Shown: positions 45,318 to 56,519 of the stretch, in pieces
How the letters are laid out: every line of letters begins with the position of its first letter
How positions within the stretch are numbered: the first letter of the stretch is position 1
Origin: Papio anubis
Taxonomy: Eukaryota > Chordata > Mammalia > Primates > Cercopithecidae
NCBI RefSeq assembly: GCF_008728515.1
Contig: NC_044984.1
Span: 90,009,181 to 90,073,180, forward strand
Direction: 5' to 3'
DNA length: 64,000 nt
Notes under the pieces: generated by a model
Databases searched by the model: none
What the model was told of the DNA's origin: nothing
The model's input: the letters and a program-made list of their open reading frames with translations, nothing else
Translations under genes and position numbers: made by a program

Positions 45318-45775
45318 GGCAGTATAAGGTAGTGGTCGATAGTATGGGTTCTGAATGTCTGAGTTGGAATTCTGGCATGGTCACTCACTAACTGTATTAA
45401 ATTGGGCCAGTTGATGGTAATAATAATATAATAGTAGTATGATGTCTGGCTCATAATATATGCTTGTTTTTTTGTTTGAGACAGAGTCTCACTCTGTTGC
45501 TCAGGCTGGAGTGCAGTGGTGCGATCCTGGCTCACTGCAAACTCCGCCTCCTGGGTTCAAATGATTCTCGTGCTTCAGCCTCCCAAGTAGCTGGAATTAC
45601 AGGCCTGTGCCACCACCCTGGCTAATATTTTGTATTTTTAGTAGAGATGGGGTTTTGCCATGTTGGCCAGGCTGGTTTTGAACTCCTGAGCTCAGGTGAT
45701 CCGCCCGCCTTGACCTCCCAAAGTGCACCACCCACGGCACCCACCCAATATATACTTTAATAAATATTAGTTGCT
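45318..45775 (-). mobile_element. Second MIR SINE, split by an Alu
   Basis: gggttctgaatgtctgagtt, gatgtctggctcataatata | Alu | ctttaataaatattagttgc. Confidence 0.75.
45465..45747 (-). mobile_element. Alu inserted in MIR, left end damaged
   Basis: Flank aatatatgctt / aatatatacttt. After caaagtgc the normal left end is replaced by accacccacggcacccaccc. Confidence 0.9.
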
Positions 45776-45816
45776 ATCAACATCATCATCATTGTTATCA
45801 TTATCATCATCATTAC
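45776..45816. repeat. (ATC)n simple repeat
   Basis: catcatcatcattg and tatcatcatcat runs. Confidence 0.9.
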
Positions 45817-45828
45817 ACTAGTTTTTGG

Positions 45829-46087
45829 TTTTTCTTTCTTTCTTTTTTTTTTTTTTTTTGGTGATGTGATCTCACTCCTGTTTCCCAGGCTGGAGTGCAA
45901 TGGTGCAATTATGGCTTACTGTAGTCTCCACCTCCATTCCTAGCTCAAGTAATCCTTTCACCTCAGCCCCCCGAGTAGCTGGGACCACAGGCACATATCA
46001 CCATGCCTGGCTAATTTTTTTTTTTTTTTTTGTAGAGATGAGGTCTTGCTATGTTGCCCAGTCTGGTCTCAAACTCCTGGGTTCAGT
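45829..46087 (-). mobile_element. AluJ-like, 5' truncated
   Basis: T18 tail; second T16 in the linker at 46015-46030; ends at caaactcctgggttcag. Confidence 0.9.
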
Positions 46088-46267
46088 GTTTTAATTTCAA
46101 TGTGAGGCAGTGTCAGACTGAATAATCCTGGACCTGCTGAAAAAAGAAAAAAGATAATATGAGGTGGTCAATGACAAATAAATAATTGTAGACGTGTGGT
46201 TACAATTCTGTTACTAATCAACAAGTAAAATGACAGGGAAATCTGCTGGTATGGCTCCCTGATGGCA

Positions 46268-46432
46268 TCAGTTCCTATACTTTTGTGTGCACTAAAATCA
46301 TCTGTGGGGCTTCTGAAGAATGCAGCTGAGTCTATTTCCTGAATCCGAATTTTTAGGGTGGAGCTCAGGCAGCTGTGTTTTCCATGAGACAAATGAGTGA
46401 TTCTTATACATAACAAAGATGAGAACCACTGA
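46268..46432 (+). mobile_element. MER20 hAT-type element
   Basis: tgtgtgcactaaaatcatct, tggggcttctgaagaatgca, and right end gagaaccactga, near-complete. Confidence 0.75.
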
Positions 46433-46780
46433 TTATAGTGTCCTCCTCTCCACAGCTTTAGTTCTCAATTACTTCCAACTTTTCCCAAGCCCCAAGAAGC
46501 TCAATAAGATAGTGTTACATTACAAGTACCTCCAGGATCCAAACGACCATCTGGCTATTACTTGGTACTTGAGTAGGCTGTATTCTTAATTCAGATGATT
46601 AGGCCACTGGATGGAAGTTTTAAAATGCTTTTCTTTCATTTGGGGGTTATATTTTGCTTTTTGGTTTTGCTTACCACCATCTCACATACCTTACTGTTCA
46701 AGACAAATGGACATATTCATAGTCAGAACTGGAAGGGAATTTAGAGTAACTGGTCCAATATCCATATTTTACTGATTTTA
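46433..46780. other. Unique DNA, no gene seen
   Basis: Some MIR-like wording just before the next Alu (tccatattttactgatttta). Confidence 0.4.
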
Positions 46781-46792
46781 AGAACGAGGCTA

Positions 46793-46941
46793 GGGCTGGG
46801 TATGGTGGCTCATGCCTAGAATTCTAGCACTTTGGGAGGCTGAGGCAGGAGGATCGCTTGAGCCCAGGATTTCGAGACCAGCCTGGGCAACATAGTGAGA
46901 CCCTGTCTCTATTAAAACTATCTAATAATTTATTTAAAAAA
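46793..46941 (+). mobile_element. Free left Alu monomer (FLAM)
   Basis: One left arm, ggctgggtatggtggctcat to gaccctgtctctatt, with A-rich end. Flanks agaacgaggcta / agaaagaggcta at 46781 and 46942. Confidence 0.92.
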
Positions 46942-47008
46942 GAGAAAGAGGCTATACTCTTCCCTCTGTTTAGTTAGCACCAAAGCCAAGGTTAAAATTC
47001 AGTTTCTT

Positions 47009-47307
47009 TCTTTCTTTTTTGAGACAGAGTCTCACTCTGTCACCCAGGCTGGAGTCCAGTGGTGCTATCTCAGATCACTGCAACCTTCGCCTCCTGGGCT
47101 CAAGTGATCCTCTCACTTCAGCCTCCCGGGTAGCTGGGCTAAGTTTTGTATTACCACCAATGCCTGGCTAAGTTTTGTATTTTTTATAGAGACGGGTGTC
47201 TCACCATGTTGCCTCGGCTGGGCTCAAACTCCTGAGCTCAAGTGATCCACCCATGTTGGCCTCTCAAAGTACTGGGATTACAGGCATGAGCCACTGCACC
47301 TGGCCGG
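47009..47307 (-). mobile_element. Alu with perfect 13-bp duplication
   Basis: aattcagtttctt at 46996-47008 and 47308-47320. Inside, ctaagttttgtatt occurs twice. Confidence 0.95.
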
Positions 47308-47585
47308 AATTCAGTTTCTTGATTTCTGGGTTTGTGTTCTTCCTAATACAAAATACTGCCTCCACCATGCTAATAACCATCTGGCACTGAAAAGAGACAG
47401 CATGTTCACCTTTTGGAATGCTGTTTCTTTCAAGTCATTAAAATATCACTTAGAAAATTATCTCTCCGAAATCCTCAGAGGTATGAAAGAACTAGTGTTT
47501 TCAAAATGAGAGAACCATTTCTAAAGAAAAACTAAAATGAGATTTTCTTATATTAGTTGTCCTCAATTTTAAGCTTTAGCATCAA

Positions 47586-48465
47586 ACAGAAATGATGGTT
47601 TTTATTAGGGATTTCAAAAGGGGAGGGGTGTACAAATAGGGAGTAGGTCACAGGGATCACATGCTTCAGAGGGCAATAAAAGATCACAAGGCAGAGGGTG
47701 AAATTAGAATACTGATGAGGTTCCATGTCCCACTGGGCATGCATTGTCTTGATAAACATCTTAATAGGAAACAGGGTTCCAGAGCAGACAACTGGTCTGA
47801 CTAGAATTCACCAGGCTGGAATTTCCCAATCCTGGTAAGCCTGAGGGCACTGCAGGAGACCAGGGCGTATTTCATCCTTTATCTTCAACCGTGTAAGACA
47901 GACACTCCCAGGGCAGTTGTTGATAGGCCTATCCCTGGGAATGCATTCCTTCCCCAGGGTTATTCCTTGCTGGGAAGAGAATTCAGTGATATTTCTCCTA
48001 TTTGTTTTCTGCAAGAAGAAAAATATGACTGTACTGCCTGGCCTCACAGGCAGTCAGACCTTATGGTTATCTCCCTTGTTCCCTGAAAATCACTGTTATC
48101 CTGTTCTTTTTCAGTGTGCCCAGATTTCATATTGTTCAAACACATCTGTTTTACAAACAATTTGTACAGATAATGCAATCATCACAGGGTCCTAAGGTGA
48201 CATATATCCTCAGTTTACGAAGATGATGGGATTAAGAGATTAAAGACAGGAATAGGAAATTATAAAAGTATTGATTGGGGAAGTGATAAATGTCCACGAA
48301 ATCTTCACAGTTTATGTTCAGAGATCGCAGTAAACACAGGCGTAAGAAATTATAAAAGCATTAATTTGGGGAACTAATAAATGTCCATGAAATCTTCACA
48401 ATTTATGTTCTTCTGCCACGGCTTCAGCCGGTCCCTCCGTTTGGGGTCCCTGACTTCCTACAACA
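47586..48465 (-). mobile_element. MER11-type (HERV-K11) LTR, partial
   Basis: Antisense LTR. The right end ggggtccctgacttcctacaaca is the LTR start. The duplicated block tgataaatgtcc...aaatcttcaca (near 48285 and 48379) is typical. It stops at tttttattagggatttcaaa, the complement of its polyadenylation region, so R/U5 is missing. No coding sequence remains. Confidence 0.82.
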
Positions 48466-48475
48466 CTAAGAGGCT

Positions 48476-48658
48476 AAGTAACTGTGACCACAGGGGCACA
48501 CCACCATTCCTGGGTAATTTTTATTTTTAAAAACTTTTTGTAGAGACAGGGTCTCACTACATTGCCCACATTGGTCTCGAAATCCTGGACTCAAGTGATT
48601 CTCCTGCCCTGGCCTCCCAAAGTGCTGGGATTACAGGTGTGACCCACCACACCTGGCC
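48476..48658 (-). mobile_element. AluJ, left half only
   Basis: From aactgtgaccacaggggc to ccaccacacctggcc, directly after the LTR end. Its other half is not found at the far side of the LTR. Confidence 0.88.
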
Positions 48659-49172
48659 TTAGGCATCATCTTTATCTTATAATAGAAGAGAGACTATTAA
48701 AAAAACTGGGTTAGACTTGAGCAAGCTCAGCTTGGACTGTCAAGGCCTGACCTGAGGTGTTATTAGGAAAAGAATAATCCCGACTTTTGGAAGCATATTA
48801 AAGTGATTGTCCTGAGTCTCTCAGAGCAAGATCATACCTTTGTGGATTTCAGAGGTGGTCTCCATCATGGCAGTGGTAATTCCCAGGTCAGTCATCTTGA
48901 AAGAAACAATTCCTGGGACTAGAAATAAGGACTCGGGCAAGCCTTAGCCTAAGGACAAAAGGAGAACTCTTTCTCTAGGTCTTTTGGCATTTTGCCTGGG
49001 AGGGCTTTACTGAACAGACATACCAGTATATTTCCAGTGGTGGGGGTGGGACAATGTTTGACAGAATAATACAGGTTGAAATCTATGCATGGAAGGGCTC
49101 CCATGTTGGGACCTGGTTCTCTAGGCTCTAAGAAGAGCCACATCTTATAACAGTTAAAAATTACTCTTCATG
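48659..49172. other. Unique DNA, no gene seen
   Basis: No repeat family recognised. Confidence 0.4.
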
Positions 49173-49690
49173 TCAGTGATTCAAATATTAATGTGCATAA
49201 ATACCACCTGGGAAGTTTGCCATCTATGAAGATATCTGACCCACTTCCAGAAATTCTAATTAAAATTTGAAGTATTGAATGGGTGTGGTGGCTCACACCT
49301 GTAATCCCAGCACTTTGGGAGGCCGAGGTGGGAGGATTACTTGAGGTCAGGGGTTTTAGACCAGCCTGGGCAACATGGTGAAGCCCTGTCTCTATAATAC
49401 ACAAATTAGCCAGGTATGGTGGTGTGCACCTGTAAGTCCCAGCTACTTGAGAGGCTGAGGTAGAAGGATAGATTGAGTCTGGGAGGTTGAGGTTGCGGTG
49501 AGCTAAAATTGTGCCACTGCGCTCCAGCCTAGGCAACAGAGTGAGACCCCGTCTCAATAACAATAATAATGATAATAATAAATAAAATTCTGAATGTGGT
49601 CCTTAACCTTATTTATAACAAACACCCTAGATAATTCTAATTCATTTGGTTCACGTTTTAGAAGATAGATGATCTTATATTGTCTCTGGT
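49173..49690 (+). mobile_element. MER20/MER5-like hAT relic split by an Alu
   Basis: tcagtgattcaaatattaat gtgcataaataccacctggg before; 'ctgaatgtggtccttaacct' after the Alu. Confidence 0.45.
49279..49587 (+). mobile_element. Alu, full length
   Basis: Tail is (AAT)n with GAT interruptions; first bases slightly eroded (aatgggtgtggtgg). Confidence 0.93.
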
Positions 49691-50030
49691 TGGTTGCTTT
49701 TGAACGTTTGTGGAAGCCTTAGGTGGTGTTCTGCCGTGATGAGTCACTAGAGGGGCCCGTCGTGGGGTTACATAGGTGTGGCGACAGGGAGGATGATGCC
49801 TCATCCCAAGGTGAGGCAGGCTATGTTCTGTAGGATGGCTATCTCACTAGGGAAATTGTGAGACACAGCGGCCTGAGTCAGGTTCCCGGGGAGGTGGGAA
49901 AGTTGAAGTCCACAAAGGTTTTTCAGAGGAGGAAATAAGAAGAATTAATTTTAGAGTCAAGGATCCAGACAGTATAGCATGAAAGGGCTGAAGAGCACAA
50001 AGCGGTCTCCAAAAGATGGAAAAACTGCCA
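49691..50030. other. Unique DNA, no gene seen
   Basis: Moderately GC-rich; no feature assigned. Confidence 0.4.
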
Positions 50031-50189
50031 ATTAGCAAGGCGTGGTGGTGCACACCTGCAGTCCCAGTTGCTTGGGAGGCTGAGGTGGGAGGAATGCTTG
50101 AGCCCAGGAGGTCAAGGCTGCAGTAAGCTGTCATCACACCACTGGACTCCAGCCTGGGCGACAGAGCGAGACCCTGTCTCAAAAACCAA
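50031..50189 (+). mobile_element. Right-arm-only Alu
   Basis: attagcaaggcgtggtgg to gtctcaaaaaccaaa, J-like, starting at the linker. Confidence 0.88.
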
Positions 50190-50546
50190 AGCAAGACTGC
50201 TCTTCCTCCCCATTCTATCCCCAGATGTTAGGTAGCCAATAAAGACTAATTTCAGTTTCCCTCAAGGGTGACAACCAGGAAGAGAAGACACTGCTGCTTT
50301 TGGGAACTGCTTTTATTAACTAGGGCTGCCTTGGCAGCTCCCAGTGGTGCTGTGTTTTGACGACCTTCTCCTGTTTGTGTGTTTGGTAACTACCCCACCC
50401 CAACCCCTACCCTCTACTGCCTATGCCTCCTCAAACCTCCTCAAGCAGCCCAATGACCAGACACTGCAGCGTCGCCTCTAGAGGGCACTTGAGTCTCTAT
50501 CAAATCCCTGAGTGGCCTCACTAGTTTGGGATTTCATTTACATTCC
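50190..50546. other. Unique DNA, no gene seen
   Basis: No coding or repeat signal assigned. Confidence 0.4.
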
Positions 50547-50560
50547 AAGAAATTCCTTTT

Positions 50561-50854
50561 TTTTTTTTTTTTTGAGACGGAGTCTCGCTGTGTCACCCAG
50601 GCTGGAGTGCAGTGGCGCGATCTCGGCTCACTGCAAGCTCTGCCTCCCGGGTTTACGCCATTCTCCTGCCTCAGACTCCCGAGTAGCTGGGACTACAGGC
50701 GCCCGCCACCACGCCCGGCTAGTTTTTTGTATTTTTAGTAGAGACGGGGTTTCACGGTGTTAGCCAGGATGGTCTCGATCTCCTGACCTCGTGATCCACC
50801 CGCCTCGGCCTCCCAAAGTGCTGGGATTACAGGCTTGAGCCACCGTGCCCGGCC
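50561..50854 (-). mobile_element. Young AluY, Old World monkey-like variant
   Basis: Target aagaaattcctttt at 50547-50560 and 50855-50868, perfect. Very close to consensus; carries ctagttttttgtattttta and aggcttgagccacc. Confidence 0.95.
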
Positions 50855-50970
50855 AAGAAATTCCTTTTTAAAGGTTACACAAGAGAGGCAGGCCTGTGGA
50901 GCTCTAATTAGTGTTCTTCAGTTGCCAAGCCCAGGGCTGGTTTCCTTCTCTCTCCTTGAGGTCAAGAAAT

Positions 50971-51273
50971 CTTTTTTTTTTTTTTTTTTTTGAGTCAGAG
51001 TCTCGCTCTTTCACCCAGGCTGGGGTGCAATGGCCTGATCTTGGCTCACTGCAACCTCTGCCTCCCAGGTTCAAGCGATTCTCCTGCCTCAGCCTCCCGA
51101 GTACCTGGGATTACAGGCGTCCGCCACAATGCCTGGCTAATTTTTGTATTTTTAGTAGAGACGGGGTTTCACCATGTTGGTCAGGCTGGTCTCGAATTCC
51201 TGAGCTCAAGTGATCCACCCGCCTCGGCCTCCCAAAGTGCTGGGATTACAGACGTGAGCCACTGTACCCAACC
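50971..51273 (-). mobile_element. Alu, full length
   Basis: T20, gagtcagagtctcgctctttc; left end ccactgtacccaacc. Confidence 0.94.
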
Positions 51274-52724
51274 TAGGAAATATTCTTGAATTTTCCACAG
51301 GTACTCCCTTTCCAGTGCTCCCACCTCCTCCCTGCACCTGCAGGGTGTTGGCGGTGGAGACTCCCACCTTCTTCTGGCAGGACCCATTCTCAGGCATCTA
51401 GGTCTTGGTAACAACCCTAATCTCCTCTTTCTGTGTTGCCCCTAGAAGGGTGTAGGACCCTAGAGGTTGCCTGGGCTAGGTACTGCTGTAAGGGTGGATC
51501 TCAGAGCATCCTAAGGTAGGTCTGCAAACTAAACCCTGAAAATCACTCCCCGGAAGTCCCAGTAATGTCCATTTCTAGGCAAGAATAATTTAAAAGTTCT
51601 TTTATGTTAACCCAAAGAAAGGCAGTTTTGACCTTTTTGTTCTCAACACATTGTTTGCTTGAAGTAAGAAATGTTCACATGGAATAGCTGCCATTAATAT
51701 GGGTGACCTCAAGGTTAGTATCACCCAGGGAATGCCTTTCATTGTTCTGTATTGTTTGTTTCCCTTTTGTGAAATTCTGTGGCCAAGGGAACTGCATAGT
51801 TCCAGTATGCGGTCCAGTAGCACATTACTAATTGCATACTTTAAAATACAGATTTATGCTGCTTCAATGGGCCATACCAGGAGAGAAACCAGTGCAGGGG
51901 GCTATAAAGCGTCAAGGTTATAAACTTCATGGGGCTTTCAGGCAAATGAGGAATTTTTATTAATTCTTTAAATGCAAATGTCCAGTAATGTCTCCACTTG
52001 CCCCAACCCCTGCAGTGCTCCAGGTAGGAAAGAATTGCAACCTGCTAGTTGGTGTCCGAATGGAAAAAAGAGTGATTATTCATGGGGTCTCTGATGTCAA
52101 ATAGTACACACAACTGAATATAAAAGACCCTCCTTCTACCCTGCACCCTACTCCTTGGCTAAGAACACAGGTATGAAACACAGATGCAAAATGGAGGAAT
52201 CCCTCTCGTTTGTCCCTCTGGCAGGACATATTTTAGAATAAAACCGGCAAGTACCTTGGCAGGCACCCAGCATATCAGGTAAATTGTTAACTATCCAACT
52301 ATTCTTTTACAAAAGCAAAATTGAGTGTGATATTAAAGCAAAGCCTCTTTATTTTAAGTTATGAGTTCATAGTCTTGCTTTAGAGAACCCTAAAAATTCC
52401 ATGCTAAGAACTTTGAAAAGCAGGCTTTTCTTTTTTCTTTTTGAACAATAGACATAAAAGTCCAGACCTACAGTGACAAATCAACATGTATCAATTACTT
52501 TCATTGTCAAGGGCATTTTGGGTGTTCACACTTCATCACATTACAGGTAACCAATTATTATTCCTGACTGTGTTTTTGTTTATAATGTATACAGCAGAAG
52601 TTTGCTGGTTAAAGAAGGAAGTGATGGCTAATTCTGAGGACTCAGAGACAGGGTGCTCCACTCCACCTGTGAGCATTGTTTGTAGATTCAATAAACAGCA
52701 CGTCTTGCATGTATCTGTGCTCAA
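51274..52724. other. Unique DNA, no gene seen
   Basis: 1.45 kb free of Alu. A 108-codon ATG frame starts at 52486 but runs into L2-derived sequence and shows no domain. Confidence 0.4.
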
Positions 52725-52815
52725 TGAGGTCAGGCACCATATTGGTTTTACCTTTTGTCTTCAGTGCCTGCCTCAGTGCCTGCTACATATTAGGCATTCC
52801 ATAAGTCAGTAAATT
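52725..52815 (+). mobile_element. L2 LINE 3' tail
   Basis: gaggtcaggcaccatattgg, agtgcctgctacatattagg, cattccataagtcagtaaat. Confidence 0.6.
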
Positions 52816-52880
52816 CATAAAAGGAATAATAAACATGAGTTTCCTATCCACAAATGCTATTGTAATAAATAAAATACAAA

Positions 52881-53200
52881 TTTAATTAATTAATTTATTT
52901 ATTTTAAGATGGAGTTTCGCTCTTGTTGCCCAGGCTGGAGTGCAATGGCGTGATCTCGGCTCACTGCAACCTCCACCTCCTGGGTTCAAGCGATTCTCCT
53001 GTCTCAACCTCCTGTCTCAGCCTCCGGGCAGCTGGGATTACAGGCGCATGCCATCATGCCCAGCTGCTTTTTGTATTTTTAGTACAGACGGGGTTTCATC
53101 ATATTGGTCAGGCTGCTCTTGAACTCCTGACCTCAGTTGATCCGCCCGCCTCGGCCTCCTAAAGTGCTGGGATTACAGGTGTGAGCCACCGTGCCTGGCC
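52881..53200 (-). mobile_element. Alu with 13-bp duplication
   Basis: cctcctgtctca is doubled near 52997-53022. AATT/TTTA-rich tail. Confidence 0.93.
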
Positions 53201-53203
53201 TTG

Positions 53204-53374
53204 TTATTTTTTATTTTTTTGAGACAGGGTCTTCCTCTGTCACCCAGGCTGGAGTGCAGTGGTGCCATCTTGGCTCACTGCAGCCTCAGCCTCCCAGGTT
53301 CAAGTGATTCTTCTGCCTCAGCCTCCTGAGTAGCTGGGATTACAGGCACGCCACTACAGCCCAGCTAATTTTTT
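53204..53374 (-). mobile_element. Right-arm half of an Alu
   Basis: Ends at the linker (cccagctaattttttt), where the next antisense Alu begins; the left half is absent. Confidence 0.9.
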
Positions 53375-53666
53375 TGTTTTGTTTTGTTTTGTTTTTGAGA
53401 CGATGTCTTGCTCTTATCCCCCAGGCTGGAGTGCAGTGGTGCTATCATGGCTCACCACAACCTCCACCTTCCGGGTTCAAGTGAATCTGCTGCCTCAGCT
53501 CCCCAAATAGCTGGCTTGCTACCACGCCCGGCTAATTTTTGTATTTTTAGTAGAGATGGGGTTTCACCATGTTGGCCAGGCGGTCTCGAACTCCTGACCT
53601 CAGATGATCCGTCTGCCTCAGCCTCCCAAAGTGCTGGGATTACAGGCATGAGCCACTGCACCCAGC
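53375..53666 (-). mobile_element. Alu, full length
   Basis: (GTTTT)n tail; reduced box 'agctggcttgctaccacgcc'. Confidence 0.93.
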
Positions 53667-53880
53667 TGTCATCATATTTTTTATTGTGGTAAAATATAAC
53701 ATAAAACTATTTTAATCATTTTTAAGTGTACAGTTATTGTGTCATACTGGTTCTAAATAGATTCTAAGAGTGCAAATACTACTCTGGGGGGTGGGGGTCT
53801 CAAAATTCTTTATGCTAAGGATCTTCAGACCTACTGTGGTTGGAAATCATTGCTAGTCTATTTCCTAATAAGAAGTCATC

Positions 53881-54116
53881 CAATCTTGCAGGAGTTTGAG
53901 ACCAGCCTGGACAACATGGTGAAACCTTGTCTCTACAGAAATTACAAAAATTAGCTGGCAGGGTGGTGCATGCTTCTGGCCCCAGCTACTCGGGAGGCTG
54001 AGGTGGGATGATCATCTGAGCCCAGGGAGGTCGAGGCTGCAACAAACTGTGATCATGCCACTGTACTCCAGCCTGGGTGGCTGAGTGAGCCCCTGTCTCA
54101 AACAAACAAAAACAAA
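53881..54116 (+). mobile_element. 5'-truncated Alu with intact duplication
   Basis: aagaagtcatc at 53870-53880 and 54117-54127. Begins at caggagtttgagaccagcc. Confidence 0.94.
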
Positions 54117-54127
54117 AAGAAGTCATC

Positions 54128-54728
54128 AAAGCATGACTATTTCCATGTGTGTCTTCAGGGAGTGATATGTTTTATGCAGATAAAAGTGTTACAATGTTCT
54201 TCCTTGTACTGAATTGAAACCTGTCTCCCTGTATTTTCCCATTGGTCTTATTGATTTTAGTTTGAGGAAATGGGATTAGTATATTATGTCTTTTTCCAAA
54301 GAACAGCCTTTATCAGTGGCTGGCTTCTCTCTCTCTCTTTTTTTTTTTTCTTTAAAAGCAACTTATTATAAACTAGAGTCTTGGTCAAATCTAACCAAAA
54401 TTCTTCCTATTGTAATTTAAAATGGAAAAAAATTAAAAATTTTGCTCTATCAATTCTGGACCTTAAAAGATACGGCTATTAAAAATATATATATTTTTTA
54501 ATTCGGGGCATTGAAACCAAAGTGGCAACCCACGCACAGCATGTGCTACCTCTAGCGTGTGCTTTATTGTCAGAAACTTAATTCCCAGCGGTAAGACAAA
54601 CACAGGAGATGGGGAGATGTATTTTCGAGTGGAGAGCTGTGGTCCACTCCTATTCCCTTTATCTGCAGACACTTCTTGCTTCCTTCCTACCTAGTGAGAT
54701 TTGTGCCTTCTTTTTGAGGCAGGGAGTG
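54128..54728. other. Unique DNA, no gene seen
   Basis: CT-rich run at 54328-54352; no gene. Confidence 0.4.
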
Positions 54729-54782
54729 GGACTCAACTCCAGAGGCAAGGCTTGGACACTGGACCAAACTGAGGACCAGCTA
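54729..54782. repeat. 54-bp direct repeat, copy 1
   Basis: ggactcaactccagaggcaa ... cttggacactggaccaaact ... ccagcta. Partner at 55345-55398, about seven differences. Confidence 0.9.
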
Positions 54783-54976
54783 GTTCCAAACCATCTGGTG
54801 CGCTGATCTGGAGAGTGAAGGAGTCCTGCCTTTGGGACCCTTAGGTCAGGGATCCAGAGATTTTTACTCCTCCGGTGCTAGGTGGGGCCGACTGCCCATA
54901 AACTCAGTAGGAAGCAGTTACAGAAGATGGACCTCCGCCCTTCTGCAGCCCCCTTGAGATTAAGAAGGAGTATCTA

Positions 54977-55100
54977 GGCGGGCGCGGTGGCTCACGCCTG
55001 TAATCCCAGCACTTTGGGGGGCCGAGGCGGGCGGATCACGAGGTCAGGACATCGAGAGCATCCTGGCTAACATGATGAAATCCCGTCTGTACTAAAAATA

Positions 55101-55133
<33 letters not shown>

Positions 55134-55303
55134 TTAGCCGGACGTGGTGGCGGGCGCCTGTAGTCCCAGCTACTCGGGAGGCTGAGCCAGGAAAAAGGTG
55201 GGAACCCGGGAGGCCGAGCTTGCAGTGAGCCGAGAGCGCACCACTGCACTCCAGCCTGGGCGAGAGAGCGAGACTCCATCTCAAAATAAATAAATAAATA
55301 AAT
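54977..55303 (+). mobile_element. AluY with A30 in the linker
   Basis: Target aaggagtatcta (54965-54976) / aagaagtatcta (55304-55315). Linker A-run is 30 bases at 55102-55131. Tail (AAAT)n. Confidence 0.95.
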
Positions 55304-55344
55304 AAGAAGTATCTAATCTCTGAGCAGGGAGTGAGGCAGGAGGA

Positions 55345-55398
55345 GGACTCAACTCTGGAGGCGGGGCTTGGACACTGGACCAAACCAAGGACTAGCTA
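55345..55398. repeat. 54-bp direct repeat, copy 2
   Basis: Same orientation as copy 1, 616 bases downstream; just before the class I LTR text. Confidence 0.9.
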
Positions 55399-55410
55399 AA
55401 ATAGGTCCTG

Positions 55411-55714
55411 CCAGGCACTGTGACTCAGGCCTGTAATCCCAGCACTTTGAGAGACCAAGACGGTTGGATTACCTGAGGTCGGGAGTTCGAGACCAGCCTG
55501 ACCAACATGGAGAAACCCCATTTCTACTAAAAATACAAAATTAGCCGGGCGTGGTGGCCCATACCTATAATCCCAGCTACTCGGGAGGCTGAGGCAGGAG
55601 AATTGCTTGAACTCGGGAGGTGGAGGTTGAGGTGAGCGGAGATCACGCCATTGCACTCCAGCCTGGGCAACAAGAGGGAAATTCCTTCTCAGAAAACAAA
55701 AAACACAAAACAAA
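55411..55714 (+). mobile_element. Alu, full length
   Basis: Target aaataggtcctg (55399-55410) / aaacaggtcctg (55715-55726). Confidence 0.95.
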
Positions 55715-56519
55715 AAACAGGTCCTGGTAGAAGCAGCTTTCCATAAGACACATCCACTAGTGTGCTATGTCAGATTACCATTGCCATGGCAACATTCATG
55801 TTGAAGCTACTGCCCCTTTCTGTGGCAACAACTCTGACAACTCAGAAGTTACCACCCTCATCCTAGAAATGGCTGCATAAATAGCACTTTAATTTGCATA
55901 TAATTAAAAGTAGGTATAGATACGAGTACAGAACTACCTCTGAGCTGCTCATCTGGGCACACAGCCCATGGAGCAGCCCTGCTTTCTAACGCCACCACTC
56001 ACCCTTGAATTCTGTGAACCCCAAATATCTGAGATAGATCTTAGTTAATTTGGAAAGTTAATTTTGCCTCTAAATAGGTGACACAGCCTCAGGAGGGCCT
56101 GATGACATGTGCCCAAGGTGGTCAGAGCACAGTTTGGTTTTATACATTTTAGGGAGACATGAGACATCAATCAACATATGTAAGATGAACATTGGTTTGG
56201 TCCAGAAAAGCAGGACAACTCTAAGTGGGGAGGGGCTTCCAGGTCATAGGTAGATAAGAGACAAATGGTTACATTATTTTGAGTTTCTGATTAGCGTCTC
56301 CAAAGGAGGCAATCAGGCATTTATCTCAGTGAACAGAGGGGTGACTTGGAATAGAATGGGAGGCAGGTTTGCCCTAAGTAGTTCCCAGCTTGACTTTTCC
56401 CTTTAGCTTAATGATTGTGGGACTCCAAGATTTATTTTCCTTTCACAGTTCTTTCCTGGGTGAAGCCAAGAACCCTCCCAGGCTAAACCCCAATTTTGGG
56501 GCTTGCCTGTCCTGCATCA
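55715..56519 (+). mobile_element. Class I ERV LTR, interrupted
   Basis: Halves 55715-56012 (taatttgcatataattaaaa, gagcagccctgctttct) and about 56448-56519 (gaagccaagaaccctcccag to ctgcatca). The 5' end is unresolved and may lie before the Alu. Family not named with confidence. No internal genes. Confidence 0.65.
56013..56447 (-). mobile_element. Second ERV LTR nested in the first
   Basis: TGTGAACCCC ... TTTCACA; antisense wording caagatttattttcctttcaca and tttggttttatacattttag. A 4-base duplication attc/gttc (56009, 56448) fits class I elements. Confidence 0.75.

Noticed and set aside
52486..52812. 108-codon plus-strand frame with hydrophobic start
   Set aside because: Its second half is L2-derived text; no promoter or splice support.
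54328..54352. CT/T run taken as an Alu tail
   Set aside because: No Alu sequence follows it on either strand.
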